From Penium margaritaceum (Eukaryota > Streptophyta > Zygnematophyceae > Desmidiales > Peniaceae): a stretch of DNA of 35,536 nt. Positions 1-13,470 of the stretch are shown here, one piece after another (within the stretch, counting starts at the first letter, position 1; each line of letters starts with the position of its first letter). The DNA lies in contig SZWC01000097.1 in assembly GCA_023375785.1 (NCBI GenBank), positions 406,989-442,524 of the forward strand, in the 5' to 3' direction. The notes under the pieces are model-generated. The model was not told where the DNA came from. It worked only from the letters and a program-made list of their open reading frames with translations, and did no database searches. The translations under genes and the position numbers were made by a program.

Positions 1-2280
1 ACACAGTGGTCATAAACGCACTGGTCTGAAACACATTGGTCAGAAACACATTGGTCACAAACACAGTGGTCAGAAACACAGTGGTCAGAAACACAGTGGT
101 TTGAAACACACTGGTCAAAGGCACAGTGGTCAGAAACACAGTGGTCAGAAACACAGAGGTCAGAAACAGAGTGATCAGAAACACGGTGGTTAGAAACACA
201 CTGGTCAGAAACACAGTGGTCAGAAACACAGTGGTTAGAAACACACTGGTCGGAAACACACTAGTCAGAAGCACACCGGTCAGAAACACACTGGTCAGAG
301 ACACACTGGTAAGGAGCACACTGCTAAAAAACACACTGGTCAGAAACACAGTGGTCAGAAACACACGGGTCAGAAACACAGTGATCAGAAACAAACTGGT
401 CAGAAACACACTAGTCAGAAACACGGTGGTCAGAAACACACTGGTCAGAAATCTAGTGGTCGGAAACACAGTGGTCTGAAACACACGGATCAGAAACACA
501 GTGGTCAGAAACACAATCGTCGGAAACACACTGGTCAAAAACACACTGGTCAGAAACAGACTGGTCAGAAACACACTGGTCAGAAAGACACTGGTCAGAA
601 ACACACTGATCAGAAACACAGTGGTCAGAATTACACTAGTCAGAAACACAGTGGTCAGAAACACACTGGTCAGAAACACAGTGGTTATAAACAAAATGGT
701 CAGAAACACACTGGTCAGAAACACAGTAATCAGAAACACAGTGGTGAGAAACACAGTTGTCAAAAACACAGTGGTCAGAAACGCACTTGTCAGAAACACA
801 GTGGTCAGAAACACAGTGGTCAGAAATTCACAGGTCAGAGGATCACTAGTTAGAAACACATTGGTCAGAAACAGGGTGGTCAGAAACTCAGTGGTCAGAA
901 ATACACTGGTCAGAGACACAGTGGTCAGAAACACATTGGTCATAAACACAGTGGTCAGAGGCACACTGTTCAAAAACACAGTGGTCAGAAATACAGTGGT
1001 CAGAAACACAGTGGTCAGAAACACATTGGTTAGAAACACCCTGGTCTGAAAGACAGTGGTCAGAAACACACTGGTCAGAAACACAGTGGTCAGAAACACA
1101 TTGGTTAGAAACACCCTGGTCTGAAAGACAGTGGTCAGAAACACACTGGTCAGAAACACAGTGGTCAGAAACATAGTGGTCAGAAACACACTGCTCAGAA
1201 AAAACAGGGGTCAGAAACACACTGGTCAGAAACACACTGGTCAGAAACACAGTGGTCAGAAACACAGTGGTCAAAAACACGGTGGTCAGAAACAAACTGG
1301 TCTGAAACACACTAGCCAGACACACAGTGGTCAGAAAAACACTAGTCAGAAACACAGTGGTCTGAAACACAGGGGTCAAAAACACAGTGGTCAGCAACAC
1401 AGTGGTCAGAAACACACTGGTCTGAAACACACTGGTCAGAAACACAGTGGTCAGAAACACACTGGTCAGAAACACAGTGGTCAGGAACACAGTGGTCAGA
1501 AACACACTGGTCAGAAACACACTGGTCAGAAACACAGTGGTCAGAAACACACTGGTCAGAAACACAGTGGTCAGGAACACAGTGGTCAGAAACACACTGG
1601 TCAGAAACACACTGGTCAGAAACAGACTGGTAAGAAAGAAACTAGTCAGAAACACAGTGGTCAGAAATACAGTGGTCAGAAACAGAGTGGTCAGAAACAC
1701 ACTGGTCAGAGGCACACTGGTCAGAAAAACAGTGGTCAGAAACACAGTGGTCAGAAACACACTGGTCAGAAACACAGTTGTCAGAAACACAGTGGTCAGA
1801 AATACAGTGGTCAGAAACAGAGTGGTCAGAAACACACTGGTCAGAGGCACACTGGTCAGAAAAACAGTGGTCAGAAACACAGTGGTTAGAAACACAATGG
1901 TCCGAAACACAATGGTCAGAAACACAGTGGTCAGAAAAACAGTGGTCAGAAACACACTGGTCAGAATCACAGTGGTCAGAAACACAGTGGTCAGAAACAC
2001 TTTGGTCAGAAACACACTGGTCAGAAACACACTGGTCAGAATCACAGTGGTCAGAAACACAGTGGTCAGAAACACTTTGGTCAGAAACACACTGGTCAGA
2101 AACACAGTGGTCAGAAACACTGTGGTCAGAAACACAGTGGTCAGAAACACAGTGGTAAAAAATGCACTGGTCAGAAACACAGTGGTCAATAACACAGTGG
2201 TCAAAGACACAGTGGTCAGAAGCACAGTGGTCAGAAGCACAAGGGTCAGAAACACACTGGTCAGAAACACACTGGTCGGA
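1..2280. repeat. Diverged monomers with three short in-phase duplications
   Basis: These are diverged 15-bp monomers. One extra base shifts the register near 1197-1206. Three local duplications are visible. A 90-bp unit is at 1452-1541 and 1542-1631, marked by the variant CAGGAAC. A shared stretch of about 105 bp recurs at an offset of 135 bp, marked by AGAGGCAC at about 1709 and 1844. A 75-bp unit is at about 1965-2039 and 2040-2114, marked by AATCAC and CACTTTGG. All offsets are multiples of 15. Lone marker monomers of the longer super-module also occur: GTAATCAG near 726, GTTGTCAAAA near 755 and ATTCACAGG near 827. No gene is seen. Confidence 0.9.
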
Positions 2281-3180
2281 AACACAGTTGTCAGAAACAC
2301 AGTGGTCAGAAATACAGTGGTCAGAAACACACTGTTCAGAAACACAGTGGTCAGAAACACAGTGGTCAGAAATACAGTGGTCAGAAACACACTGTTCAGA
2401 AACACAGTGGTCAGAAACACAGTGGTCAGAAATACAGTGGTCAGAAACACACTGTTCAGAAACACAGTGGTCAGAAACACAGTGGTCAGAAATACAGTGG
2501 TCAGAAACACACTGTTCAGAAACACAGTGGTCAGAAACACAGTGGTCAGAAATACAGTGGTCAGAAACACACTGTTCAGAAACACAGTGGTCAGAAACAC
2601 AGTGGTCAGAAATACAGTGGTCAGAAACACACTGTTCAGAAACACAGTGGTCAGAAACACAGTGGTCAGAAATACAGTGGTCAGAAACACACTGTTCAGA
2701 AACACAGTGGTCAGAAACACAGTGGTCAGAAATACAGTGGTCAGAAACACACTGTTCAGAAACACAGTGGTCAGAAACACAGTGGTCAGAAATACAGTGG
2801 TCAGAAACACACTGTTCAGAAACACAGTGGTCAGAAACACAGTGGTCAGAAATACAGTGGTCAGAAACACACTGTTCAGAAACACAGTGGTCAGAAACAC
2901 AGTGGTCAGAAATACAGTGGTCAGAAACACACTGTTCAGAAACACAGTGGTCAGAAACACAGTGGTCAGAAATACAGTGGTCAGAAACACACTGTTCAGA
3001 AACACAGTGGTCAGAAACACAGTGGTCAGAAATACAGTGGTCAGAAACACACTGTTCAGAAACACAGTGGTCAGAAACACAGTGGTCAGAAATACAGTGG
3101 TCAGAAACACACTGTTCAGAAACACAGTGGTCAGAAACACAGTGGTCAGAAATACAGTGGTCAGAAACACACTGTTCAGA
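2281..3180. repeat. 60-bp higher-order repeat, 15 copies
   Basis: Four monomers form a 60-bp unit. Its diagnostic parts are a plain AGTGGT monomer, a second one, a monomer with AATACAGTGG and a monomer with CACTGTTCAG. Copies 2 to 15 (2341-3180) are identical by eye. Copy 1 (2281-2340) differs by one base (CAGTTG instead of CAGTGG). After 3180 the pattern stops abruptly and diverged monomers resume. Identity across 14 copies indicates recent local amplification or strong homogenisation. Single relatives of the same unit occur near 5926-5985, 20691-20740 and 22741-22795. Confidence 0.97.
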
Positions 3181-5238
3181 AACACAGTGGTCAGAAACAC
3201 AGTGGTCAGAAACACACGGGTCAGAAACACAGTGATCAGAAACAGACTGGTCAGAAACACACTAGTCAGAAACACAGTGGTCAGAAACACACTGCTCAGA
3301 CGTTTAGTGGTCAGAAACACAGTGGTCAGAAACACACGGGTCAGAAACAGAGTGGTCAGAAACATCATGGTCGGAAACACACTGGTCATAAACACACTGG
3401 TCAGAAACACACTGGTCAGTAACACACTGGTCAGAAACACAGTTGTCAGAAACACACTGATCAGAAACACAGTGGTCAGAAACACACTAGTCAGAAAGAC
3501 AGTGGTCAGAAACACAGTGGTCAGAAATTTACTGGTCAGAGGCACACTGGTCAGAAACACAGTGGCCAGAAACACGGTGGTCAGAAACACAGTGGTCAGA
3601 AATACACTAGTCAGAGACACAGTGGTCAGAAACACAATGGTTAGAAACACCCTGGTCAGAAAGACAGTGGTCAGAAACGCACTGGTCAGAAACACAGTGG
3701 TCAGAAACACAGTGGTCAGAAAGACAGTGGTCAGAAAAATACTTGTCAGAAACACAGTAGTCAGAAACACAATGGTCAGAAACACAGTGGTCAGAAACAC
3801 AGTGGTCAGAAACACACTGGTCGGAAACACACTTGTCAAAAACACACTGGTCAGAAACACACTGGTCAGAAACACACCGGTAAGAAACACACTGGTCAAA
3901 AACACACTGGTCAGAAAAACAGCGGTCAGAAACACACGGGTCAGAAACACAGTGATCAGAAACACACTGGTCAGAAACACACTAGTCAGAAACACAGTGG
4001 TCAGAAACACACTGGTCAGAAATGTAGTGGTCAGAAACACAGTAGCCAGAAACACACGGGTCAGAAACACAGTGGTGAGAAACGCAATGGTCGGAAACAC
4101 ACTGGTCATAAGCACACTGGTCAGAAACACACTGGTCAGAAACACACTGGTCAGAAAGACAGTGGTCAGAACACACTGATCAGAAACACAAGGGTCAGAA
4201 ACACACTAGTCATAAACACAGTGGTCAGAAACATACTGGTCAGAAACACACTGGTCATAAACACAGTGGTGAGAAACAAAATGGTCAGAAACACACTGGT
4301 CAGAAACACAGTAATCAGAAACACAGTGGTGAGAAACACAGTTCTCAAAAACACGGTGGTCAGAAACACACTTGTCAGAAACACTGTGGTCAGAAACACA
4401 GTGGTCAGAAATTCACTGGTCAGAGGCACACTGGTCAGAAACACGGTAGTCAGAAACACACTGGTCAGAAACACAGTGGCCACAAACACACTGGTCAGAA
4501 ACCCTGTGGTCAGAAACACACTTGTCAGAAACACAGTGGTCAGAAACACACTGGTCAGAAACAAAGGGGTCAGAAACACACTGGTCTGAAACACACACTG
4601 GTCAGAAACACAGTGGTCAGAAACACATTGGACTTAAACACGGTGGTCAGAAACACACTAGTCTGAAACACACTGGTCAGAAACAAAGTGTTCAGAAACA
4701 CACTAGTCAGAAACACAGTGGTCAGAAACACAGTCGTCAGCAACACAGTGGTCAGAAACACACTGGTCTGAAACACACTGGTCAGAAACACAGTGGTCAC
4801 AAACACACTGGTCAGAAACACAGTGGTCAGGAACACAGTGGTCATAAACACAGTGGTTAGAAATACACTGGTCAGAAACACACTGGTAAGAAAGAAACTA
4901 GTTAGAAACACAGTGGTCAGAAAAACAGTGGTCAGAAACAGAGTGGTCAGAAACACACTGGTCAGAGGCACACTGGTCAGAAAAACAGTGGTCAGAAACA
5001 CAGTGGTTAGAAACACAATGGTCTGAAACACAATGGTCAGAAACACAGTGGTCAGAAACACAGTGGTCAGAAACACACTGGTCAGAAACACAGTGGTCAG
5101 AAACACAGTGGTCAGAAACACAGTGGTCAGAAACACACTGGTCAGAGGCACACTGGTCAGAAAAACAGTGGTCAGAAACACAGTGGTCAGAAACACAGTG
5201 GCCAGAAACACAGTGGTCAGAAACACAGTGGTCAGAAA
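3181..5238. repeat. Diverged monomers with a 720-bp offset duplication
   Basis: These are diverged monomers. A run of about 200 bp starting near 3206 returns near 3926, 720 bp (48 monomers) later. Its ordered markers are CACACGGG, CAGTGATCAG, CACTAGTCAG, a second CACACGGG, then CATGG or CAATGG with CGGAAACAC, and CATAAACAC or CATAAGCAC. The register shifts by -1 near 4170 (CAGAACACACTG) and by +2 near 4590 (ACACACACTGG). GTAATCAG occurs at about 4311, followed by ATTCACTGGTCAGAGGCAC near 4410, which belongs to the longer super-module. No gene is seen. Confidence 0.85.
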
Positions 5239-5990
5239 CGCACTGGTCAGAAACACAGTGGTCAATAACACAGTGGTCAAAGACACAGTGGTCAGAAGCA
5301 CAGTGGTCAGAAGCACAAGGGTCAGAAACACACTGGTCAGAAACACACTGGTCAGAAACACAGTGGTCAGAAACACTGTGGCCAGAAACACAGTGGTCAG
5401 AAAAACAGTGGTCAGAAACGCACTGGTCAGAAACACAGTGGTCAATAACACAGTGGTCAAAGACACAGTGGTCAGAAGCACAGTGGTCAGAAGCACAAGG
5501 GTCAGAAACACACTGGTCAGAAACACACTGGTCAGAAACACAGTGGTCAGAAACACAGTGGCCAGAAACACAGTGGTCAGAAACACAGTGGTCAGAAACA
5601 CAATGGTCTGAAACACAATGGTCAGAAACACAGTGGTCAGAAACACAGTGGTCAGAAACACACTGGTCAGAATCACAGTGGTCAGAAACACAGTGGTCAG
5701 AAACACTTTGGTCAGAAACACACTGGTCAGAAACACAGTGGTCAGAAACACAGTGGCCAGAAACACAGTGGTCAGAAAAACAGTGGTCAGAAACGCACTG
5801 GTCAGAAACACAGTGGTCAATAACACAGTGGTCAAAGACACAGTGGTCAGAAGCACAGTGGTCAGAAGCACAAGGGTCAGAAACACACAGGTCAGAAACA
5901 CACTGGTCAGAAACACACTGGTCAGAAACATAGTTGTCAAAAACACAGTGGTCAGAAATACAGTGGTCAGAAACACACTGTTCAGAAACA
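5239..5990. repeat. Triplicated block with GTCAATAACAC marker, related to 2161-2340
   Basis: A multi-monomer block with the ordered markers CGCACTGG (or TGCACTGG), GGTCAATAACAC, GGTCAAAGACAC, two AGAAGCAC monomers and CACAAGGGTC occurs three times here. Its CGCACTGG marker is at 5239, 5419 and 5794, at offsets of 180 and 375 bp, both multiples of 15. The same ordered block is found once at 2164-2255, directly before the 60-bp higher-order repeat. Here the last copy is followed, near 5926-5985, by a single diverged copy of that 60-bp unit. A more decayed relative lies at about 20560-20650. No gene is seen. Confidence 0.88.
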
Positions 5991-8900
5991 CGATGGACAG
6001 AAACACAGTGATCAGAAACACAATGGTCAGAAACACAGTGGTCAGAAACACAGTGGTCAGAAACACACTGCTCAGAAACACACTGGTCAGAAACACAGTG
6101 GTCAGAAACACAGTGGTCAGAAACACAGTGGTCAGAAACACACTGCTCAGAAACACACTGGTCAGAAACACAGTGGTCAGAAACACAGTGGTCAGAAACA
6201 CAGTGGTCAGAAACAAAGTGGTCAGAAACACAGTGGTCAGAAAAACAGGGGTCACAAACACAGTGCTCAGAAACACAGTGGTCAGAATCAAACTGGTCAG
6301 AAAGACACTGGTCAGAAAGACAATGGTCAGAAACACAGTGGTCAGAAACACAATGGTCAGAAACACACTTTGCAGAGGCACACTGGTCAGAAACACAGTG
6401 GTCAGAAACACACTGGTCAGAAACCCACTGGTCAGAAACACAGTGGTGAAAAACACAGTGGTCAGAAACACACTGGTCAGAAACGCAGTGGTAAGAAACA
6501 CAGTGGCCAGAAACACACTGGTCAGAAACACACTGGTCAGAAACAAATTGGTCAGAAACACACTGGTCAGAAACACAGTGGTCAGAAACACAGTGGTCAT
6601 AAACAAAGTGGTCAGAAACACAGTGGTCAGAAACACAGTGGTCAGAAACACAGTGGTCTGAAACACAGTGTTCAGAAACAAAGTAGTCAGAAACACACTG
6701 GTCAGAAACACAGTGGTCAGAAACACACTGGTCAGAAACACCGTGGTATGAAACACACCGGTCAGAAACACACTGGTCAGAAACACAGTGGTCAAAAAAA
6801 CACTCTTCAGAAACACACTAGTAAGAAACACAGTGTTCAGAAACACAGTGGTCAGAAACACAGTGGTCAGAAACACACTGGTCGGAAACACACTGGTCAG
6901 AAACACACTGATCAGAAACACACTGGTCAGCAACACACTGGTGAGAAACACAGTGGTCAGAAACACACGGGTCAGAAAGACAGTGATCAGAAACACACTG
7001 GTCAGAAACACACGGGTCAGAAAGACAGTGATCAGAAACACACTGGTCAGAAACTTATTGGTGAGAAACATAGTGGTCAGAAACACAGTGGTCAGAAACA
7101 CACGGGTCAGAAACACAGCGGTGAGAAACACAATGGTCAGAAACACACTGGTCAGAAACACACTGGTCAGAAACACAGTGGTCAGAAACACAGTAGTCAG
7201 AAACACACTGGTCAGAAACACAGTGGTCAGAAACACACTAGTCAGAAACACAGTGGTCAGAAACACACTGGTCAGAAACACACTGGTCAGAAACACAGTG
7301 GTGAGAAACACAATGGTCAGAAACACACTGGTCAGAAACACAGTTTTCAGAAACACACTGGTCAGAAACACAGTGGCGAGAAACACAGTTGTCAAAAACA
7401 CAGTGGTCAGAAACACCCTTGTCAGAAACACAGTGGTCAGAAGCACAGTGGTCACAGGCACACTGGTCAGAAACACAGTGGTCAGAAACACGGTGGTCAG
7501 AAAGACAGTGGTCAGAAACACAGTGGTCAGAGACACAGATGTCATAAACACAGTGGTCACAAACACACTGGTCAGAGGCACACTGGTCAAAAACACAATG
7601 GTCAGAAACACAGTGGTCAGAAACACAGTGGTCAGAAACGCAGTGGTCAGAAACACACTGGTCAGAAAGACAGTGGTCAGAAACACACTGGTTATTTACA
7701 CACTGGTCAGAAACACAGTGGTCATAAATAAACTGGTCAGAAACACGGTGGTCAGAAACACACTGGTCAGAAACCCAGTGGTCAGAAACACACTCGTCAG
7801 AAACACAGTGGTAAGAAACACATTGGTCAGAAACACAGGGGTCAAAAACACACTGGTCAGAAACACAGTGGTAAGAAACACATTGGTCAGAAACACAGGG
7901 GTCAAAAACACACTGGTCAGAAATACACTGGTCAGAAACACACTGGTCAGAAACATGGTGGTCAGAAACACAGTGGTCAGAAACACAGTGGTCAGAAAGA
8001 CAGCGGTCAGAAACACAGTGGTCAGAAACACAGTGGTCAGAAATACCCTGATCAGAAACACCCTGGTCAGAAACATAGCGGTCAGAAACAGACTGGTCAG
8101 AAACACAGTGGTCAGAAACACAGTGGACATAAACACATTGGTCAGAAACACACTGGTCAGAAACACACTGGTCAGAAACACATTGGTCAGAAACACAGTG
8201 GTCAGAAACACACTGGTCAGAAAAACAGTGGTCGTAAACACAGTGGTCATAAACACAGTGGTCAGAAACACAGTGGTCAGAAACAAATTGGTCAGAAACA
8301 CACAGGTCAGAAACACAGTGGTCAGAAACACAGTAGTCAGAAACACACTGGTCAGAAACACAGTGGTCAGAAACACACTGGTCAGAAACACCGTGGTCAG
8401 AAACACACTGGTCAGAAACTCACTGGTCAGGAACACACTGGTCAGAAAAACACTCATCAGAAACAAACTAGTCAGAAACACAGTGGACAGAAACACAGTG
8501 GTCAGAAACACAGTGGTCAGAAACACACTGGTCGGAAACACACTGGTCAGGAACACACTGGTCAGAAACACACTGTTCAGAAACACACTGGTAACAAACA
8601 CAGTGGTCAAAAACACACTGGTCAGAAACATAGTGGTCAGAAACACACTGGTCATAAACACACTGGTCAGAAACACAGTGGTCAGAAACACACTGGTCAG
8701 AAACACACTGGTCATAAACACACTGGTCAGAAACACAGTGGTCAGAAACACACTGGTCAGAAACACAGTGGTGAGAAACATAATGGTTAGAAACACATTG
8801 GTCAGAAACACAGTAATCAGAAACACACTGGTCAGAAACACTGTGGTGATATACACAATGGTCAGAAACACACTGGTCAGAAACACAGTCATCAGACACA

Positions 8901-11900
8901 CTGGTCAGAAACACAGTGGTGAGAAACACAGTTGTCAAAAACACAGTGGTCAGAAACACAAATGTCAGAAACACAGTGGTCAGAAACACACTGGTCAGAG
9001 GCACACTGGTCAGAAACACAGTGGTCAGAAACCAGTGGTCAGAAAAACAGTGGTCAGAAACACAGTGGTCAGAGACACAGTGGTCATAAACACAGTGGTC
9101 AGAAACACACTGGTCAGAGGCACACTGGTCAAAAGCACAATGGTCAGAAACACAGTGGTCAGAAACACAGTGGTCAGAGACACAGTGGTCATAAACACAG
9201 TGGTCAGAAACACACTGGTCAGAGGCACACTGGTCAAAAGCACAATGGTCAGAAACACAGTGGTCAGAAACACAGTGGTCAGAAACGCAGTGGTCAGAAA
9301 CACACTGGTCAGAAAGACAGTGGTCAGAAACACACTGGTCATTTACACACTGGTCAGAAACACAGTGGTCAGAAATAAAGTGGTCAGAAACACGGTGGTC
9401 AGAAACACACTGGTCAGAAACCCAGTGGTCAGAAACACACTCGTCAGAAACACAGTGGTAAGAAACACACTGGTCAGAAACACAGGGGTCAAAAACACAC
9501 TGGTCAGAAATCCACTGGTCAGAAACACACTGGTCAGAAACACGGTGGTCAGAAACACAGTGGTCAGAAACACAGTGTTCAGAAAGACAGCGGTCAGAAA
9601 CACAGTTGTGAGAGGCACACTGGTCAGAAAAACAGTGGTCAGAAACACAGTGGTCAGAAACAAACTGGTCAGAAATACACTGGTCAGAAACACACTGGTC
9701 AGAAACACACTGGGCAGAGGCACACTGGTCAGAAACAGAGTGGTCAGAAACACACTGGTCAGAAACACAGTGGTCAGAAACACATTGGTCAGAAACACAG
9801 TGGTCAGAAACACAGTGGTCAGAAACACACTGGTCAGAAACACAGTGGTCAGAAACACAGTGGTCAGAAACACACTGGTCAGAAACACAGTGGTCAGAAA
9901 CACAGTGGTCAGAAACACACTGGTCAGAAACACACTGGTCAGAAACAAATTGGTCAGAAACACACTGGTCAGAAACACAGTGGTCAGAAACACAGTAGTA
10001 ATGAACACACTGGTCAGAAACACAGTGGTCAGAAACACACTGGTCAGAAACACCGTGGTCAGAAACACACTGGTCAGAAACTCACTGGTCAGAAACACGC
10101 TGGTCAGAAAAACACTCGTCAGAAACACATTACTCAGAAACACAGTGGTCAGAAACACAGTGGTTAGAAACACAGTGGTCAGAAACACACTGGTCGGAAA
10201 CACACTGGTCAGAAACACATTGGTCAAAAACACACTGTTCAGAAACACACTGGTAAGAAACACAGTGGTCAAAAACACACTGGGCAGAAACATAGTGGTC
10301 AGAAACACACATGTCAGAAACACAGTGATCAGAAACACACTGGTCAGAAACACACTAGTGAGAACGACAGTGGTCAGAAACACACTGGTCAGAAACTTAG
10401 TGGGCAGAAACACAGTGGTCAGAAACACACTGATCAGAAACACAGTGGTCAGAAACACACGGGTCAGAAACACAGTGGTCAGAAACACAATGGTCAGAAA
10501 CACACTGGTCATAAACACAGTGGTCAGAAACACACTGGTCAGAAACACACTGGTCAGAAACACAGTAATCAGAAACACACTGGTCAGAACCACAGTGGTG
10601 AGAAACACAGTTGTCAAAAACACAGTGCTCAGAAACACACTTGTCAGAAACACAGTTGTCAGAAACACAGTGGTCAGAAATTCACTGGTCAGAGGCACAC
10701 TGGCCAGAAACACAGTGGTCAGAAACACGGTGGTCTGAAACACAGTCGTCAGAAACACATTGGTCAGAGAAACAGTGGTCAGAAACACAGTGGTTAGAAA
10801 GACACTGGTCACAGGCACACTGGTCAAAAACACAATGGTCAGAAACTCAGTGGTCAGAAACACAGTGGTCAGAAACAAACTGGTCAGAAAGACACTGGTC
10901 AGAAAGACTGTGGTCAGAAACACAGTGGTCAGAAACACAGTGGTCAGAAACACACTACTCAGAAACACAGTGCTCAGAAACACAGTGGTCAGAAACAAAG
11001 TGGTCAGAAATACAGTGGTGAGAAACACCCTGGTCAGAGGCACACTGGTCAGAAACACAGTGGTCAGAAACACAGTGGTCAGAAACAAACTGGTTTAGAA
11101 GGACACTGGTCAGAAAGACAGTGGTCAGAAACACAGTGGTCAGAAACACAGTGGTCAGAAACACACTGGTCAGAAACACAGTAATCAGAAACACACTGTG
11201 GTCAAAAACACAGTGGTCAGAAACACACTTGTCAGAAACACAGTGGTCAGAAACACAGTGGTCAGAAGTTCACTGGTCAGAGGCACACTGGTCAGAAACA
11301 CAGTGGTCAGAAACACGGTGGTCAGAAACACAGTGGTTAGAAACACAGTGGTCAGAGACACAGTGGTCAGAAACACAGTGGTCAGAAACACACTGGTCAG
11401 AAACACAGTGGTCAGAAACACGGTGGTCAGAAACACAGTGGTTAGAAACACAGTGGTCAGAGACACAGTGGTCAGAAACACAGTGGTCAGAAACACACTG
11501 GTCACAGACACACTGGTCAGAAACACAGTGGTCAGAAACACAGTGGTCAGAAACACAGTGGTCAGAAACACATTGGTCAGAAACACACTGGTCAGAAAGA
11601 CAGTGGTCAGAAACACACTGGTCATTTACACACTGGTCAGAAACCCAGTGGTCAGAAACACAGTGGTCAGAAACACATTGGTCAGAAACACACTGGTCAG
11701 AAAGACAGTGGTCAGAAACACACTGGTCATTTACACACTGGTCAGAAACCCAGTGGTCCAAAACAGACTTGTCAGAAACATAGTGGTCAGAAAAACACTG
11801 GTCAGAAACACAGGGATCAGAAACACACTGGTCAGAAATACACTGGTCAGAAACACACTGGTCAGAAACACAGTGGTCAGCAATGCAGTGGTCAGAAACA

Positions 11901-13470
11901 CACTGGTCTGAAACACACTTGTCAGAAACACAGTGGTTAGGAACACACTGGTCAGAAACACAGTGGTCAGGAACACAGTGGTCAGAAACACACTGCTCAG
12001 AAACACACTGGTCAGAAACACACTGGTCAGAAAGGCACTAGTCAGAAACACAGTGGTCAGAAACACAGTGGTGAGAAACAGAGTGGTCAGAAACACACTG
12101 GTCAGAGGCACACTGGTCAGAAAAATAGTGGTTAGAAACACAGTCGTCAGAAACACAGTGGTCAGAAACACACTGGTCTGAAACACAATGGTCAGAAGCA
12201 CAGTGGTCAGAAACACAGTGGTCTGAAACACACTGGTCAGAATCACAGTGGTCAGAGACACAGTGGTCAGAAACACAGTGGTCAGAAACACATTGGTCAG
12301 AAACACAGTGGTCAGAAACACAGTGGTCAGAACATTGTTGTCAGAAACACACCGGTCAGAAACACAGTGGTCAGAAACACATTGGTCAGAAACACAGTGG
12401 TCAGAAACACAGTGGTCAGAACATTGTTGTCAGAAACACACCGGTCAGAAACACAGTGGTCAGAAACACACTGGTCAGAAACACAGTGGTGAGAAACACA
12501 ATGGTCAGAAACACACTGGTCAGAAACACAGTAATCAGAAACACACTGGTCAAAAACACAGAGGTCAGAAACACACTTGTAAGAAACACAGTGGTCAGAA
12601 ACACAGTGGTCAGAAATTCACTGGTCAGAGGCACACTGGTCAGAAACATAGTGGTCAGAAATACGGTGATCAGGAACACAGTGGTCGGAAACACAGTGGT
12701 CAGAGACACCGTGGTCAGAAACACAGTGGTCAGAAACACACTGGTCACAGGCACACTGGTCAAAAACACAGTGGTCAGCAACACAGTGGTCAGAAACACA
12801 GTGGTCAGAAACACATTGGTCAGAAACACACTGGTGAGAAAGACAGTGGTCAGAAACACACTGGTCATTTACCCTCTGGTCAGAAATAAAGTGGTCAGAA
12901 ATGAAGTGGTCAGAAACACAGTGGTCAGAAACACACTGGTCAGAAACCCAGTGGTCTGAAACACACTTATCAAAAACACAGTGGTCAGAAACACACTGGT
13001 CAGAAACACAGGAGTCAGAAACACACTGGTCAAAAATACACTGGTCAGAAACACATTGGTCAGAAACACAGTGGTCAGAAACACAGTGGTCAGAAACACG
13101 GCGGTCAGAAACACACTGGTCTGAAACACACTGGTCAGAAACACAGTGGTCGGAAACACAGTGGTCACAAACAATCTAGTCAGAAACACAGTGGTCAGAA
13201 ACACAGTGGTCAGAAACACAGCGGCCAGCAGCACAGTGGTCAGAAACACAGTGGTCAGAAACACAGTGGTCAGAAACACAGTGGTCAGAAACACACTAGT
13301 CAGAAACACAGTGGTCAGAAACACAGTGGTCAGAAACACACTGGTTAGAAACACAGTGGTCGGAAACACACTAGTCAGAAACACAGTGGTCGGAAACACA
13401 GTGGTCAGAAACACACTCGTCAGAAACACAGTGGTCAGAAACACGGTGGTCAGAAACACAGTGGTCAGAA
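5991..13470. repeat. Diverged monomers arranged as an irregular kilobase super-module
   Basis: Rare monomer variants recur in the same order at kilobase spacing: CAAATTGG (6544, 8284, 9946), CACCGTGG, CTCACTGG, CAGTGATCAG, CTTAGTGG or CTTATTGG, GTAATCAG (8811, 10565, 11181, 12531), GTTGTCAAAA, ATTCACTGG with GAGGCAC, TTTACACACTGG (7690, 9341, 11625, 11730), ACCCAGTGG and CACTCGTCAG. The stretch about 7.45-8.1 kb is clearly paralogous to about 9.1-9.6 kb. Short exact duplications are nested inside: 45 bp at 6966/7011, 60 bp at 7801/7861, 60 bp at 8641/8701, 105 bp at 9071/9176, 105 bp at 11316/11421 and 11623/11728, and 89 bp at 12331/12420. No gene is seen. Confidence 0.85.
11180..12350. repeat. 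Segmental duplication, copy A (partner 16421-17530)
   Basis: The order and identity of rare monomers match those about 5.2 kb downstream: GTAATCAG, CACTTGTCAG, TTCACTGGTC, a doubled module with CATTTACACACTGG (11623 and 11728), ACCCAGTGGTCC, CAGACTTGTC, GCAATGCAGTGG, CACTGCTCAG, AAAGGCACTAG, and finally a 14-bp register-breaking monomer followed by CACACCGG. The doubled module has a 105-bp period here and 120 bp in the partner. The two copies have therefore diverged by small tandem changes since they separated. Confidence 0.82.

Noticed and set aside
1131..1889. Pentapeptide-repeat protein
   Set aside because: The five-residue period follows from the 15-bp monomer. The central Leu/Phe with preceding Asn/Asp pattern of that family is absent in the translated frames.
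2281..3180. CRISPR array
   Set aside because: Repeats are directly adjacent with no unique spacers, and the unit is a multiple of the 15-bp monomer.
6370..7731. HTGQKHSGQKH and HSGEKH repeats that resemble C2H2 zinc-finger linkers (HTGEKP)
   Set aside because: There are no cysteine pairs or finger spacing; the likeness comes from the monomer reading CAC AGT GGT CAG AAA.
6788..10738. Plus-strand open frames of 800-1,300 codons (VVRNT repeats), also at 1447-4179, 19211-22285 and 24182-26635
   Set aside because: Several reading frames are open over the same DNA at once, and ends coincide with register shifts. In the 239-bp block the frame rotates with each copy. Nothing points to selection on one frame.
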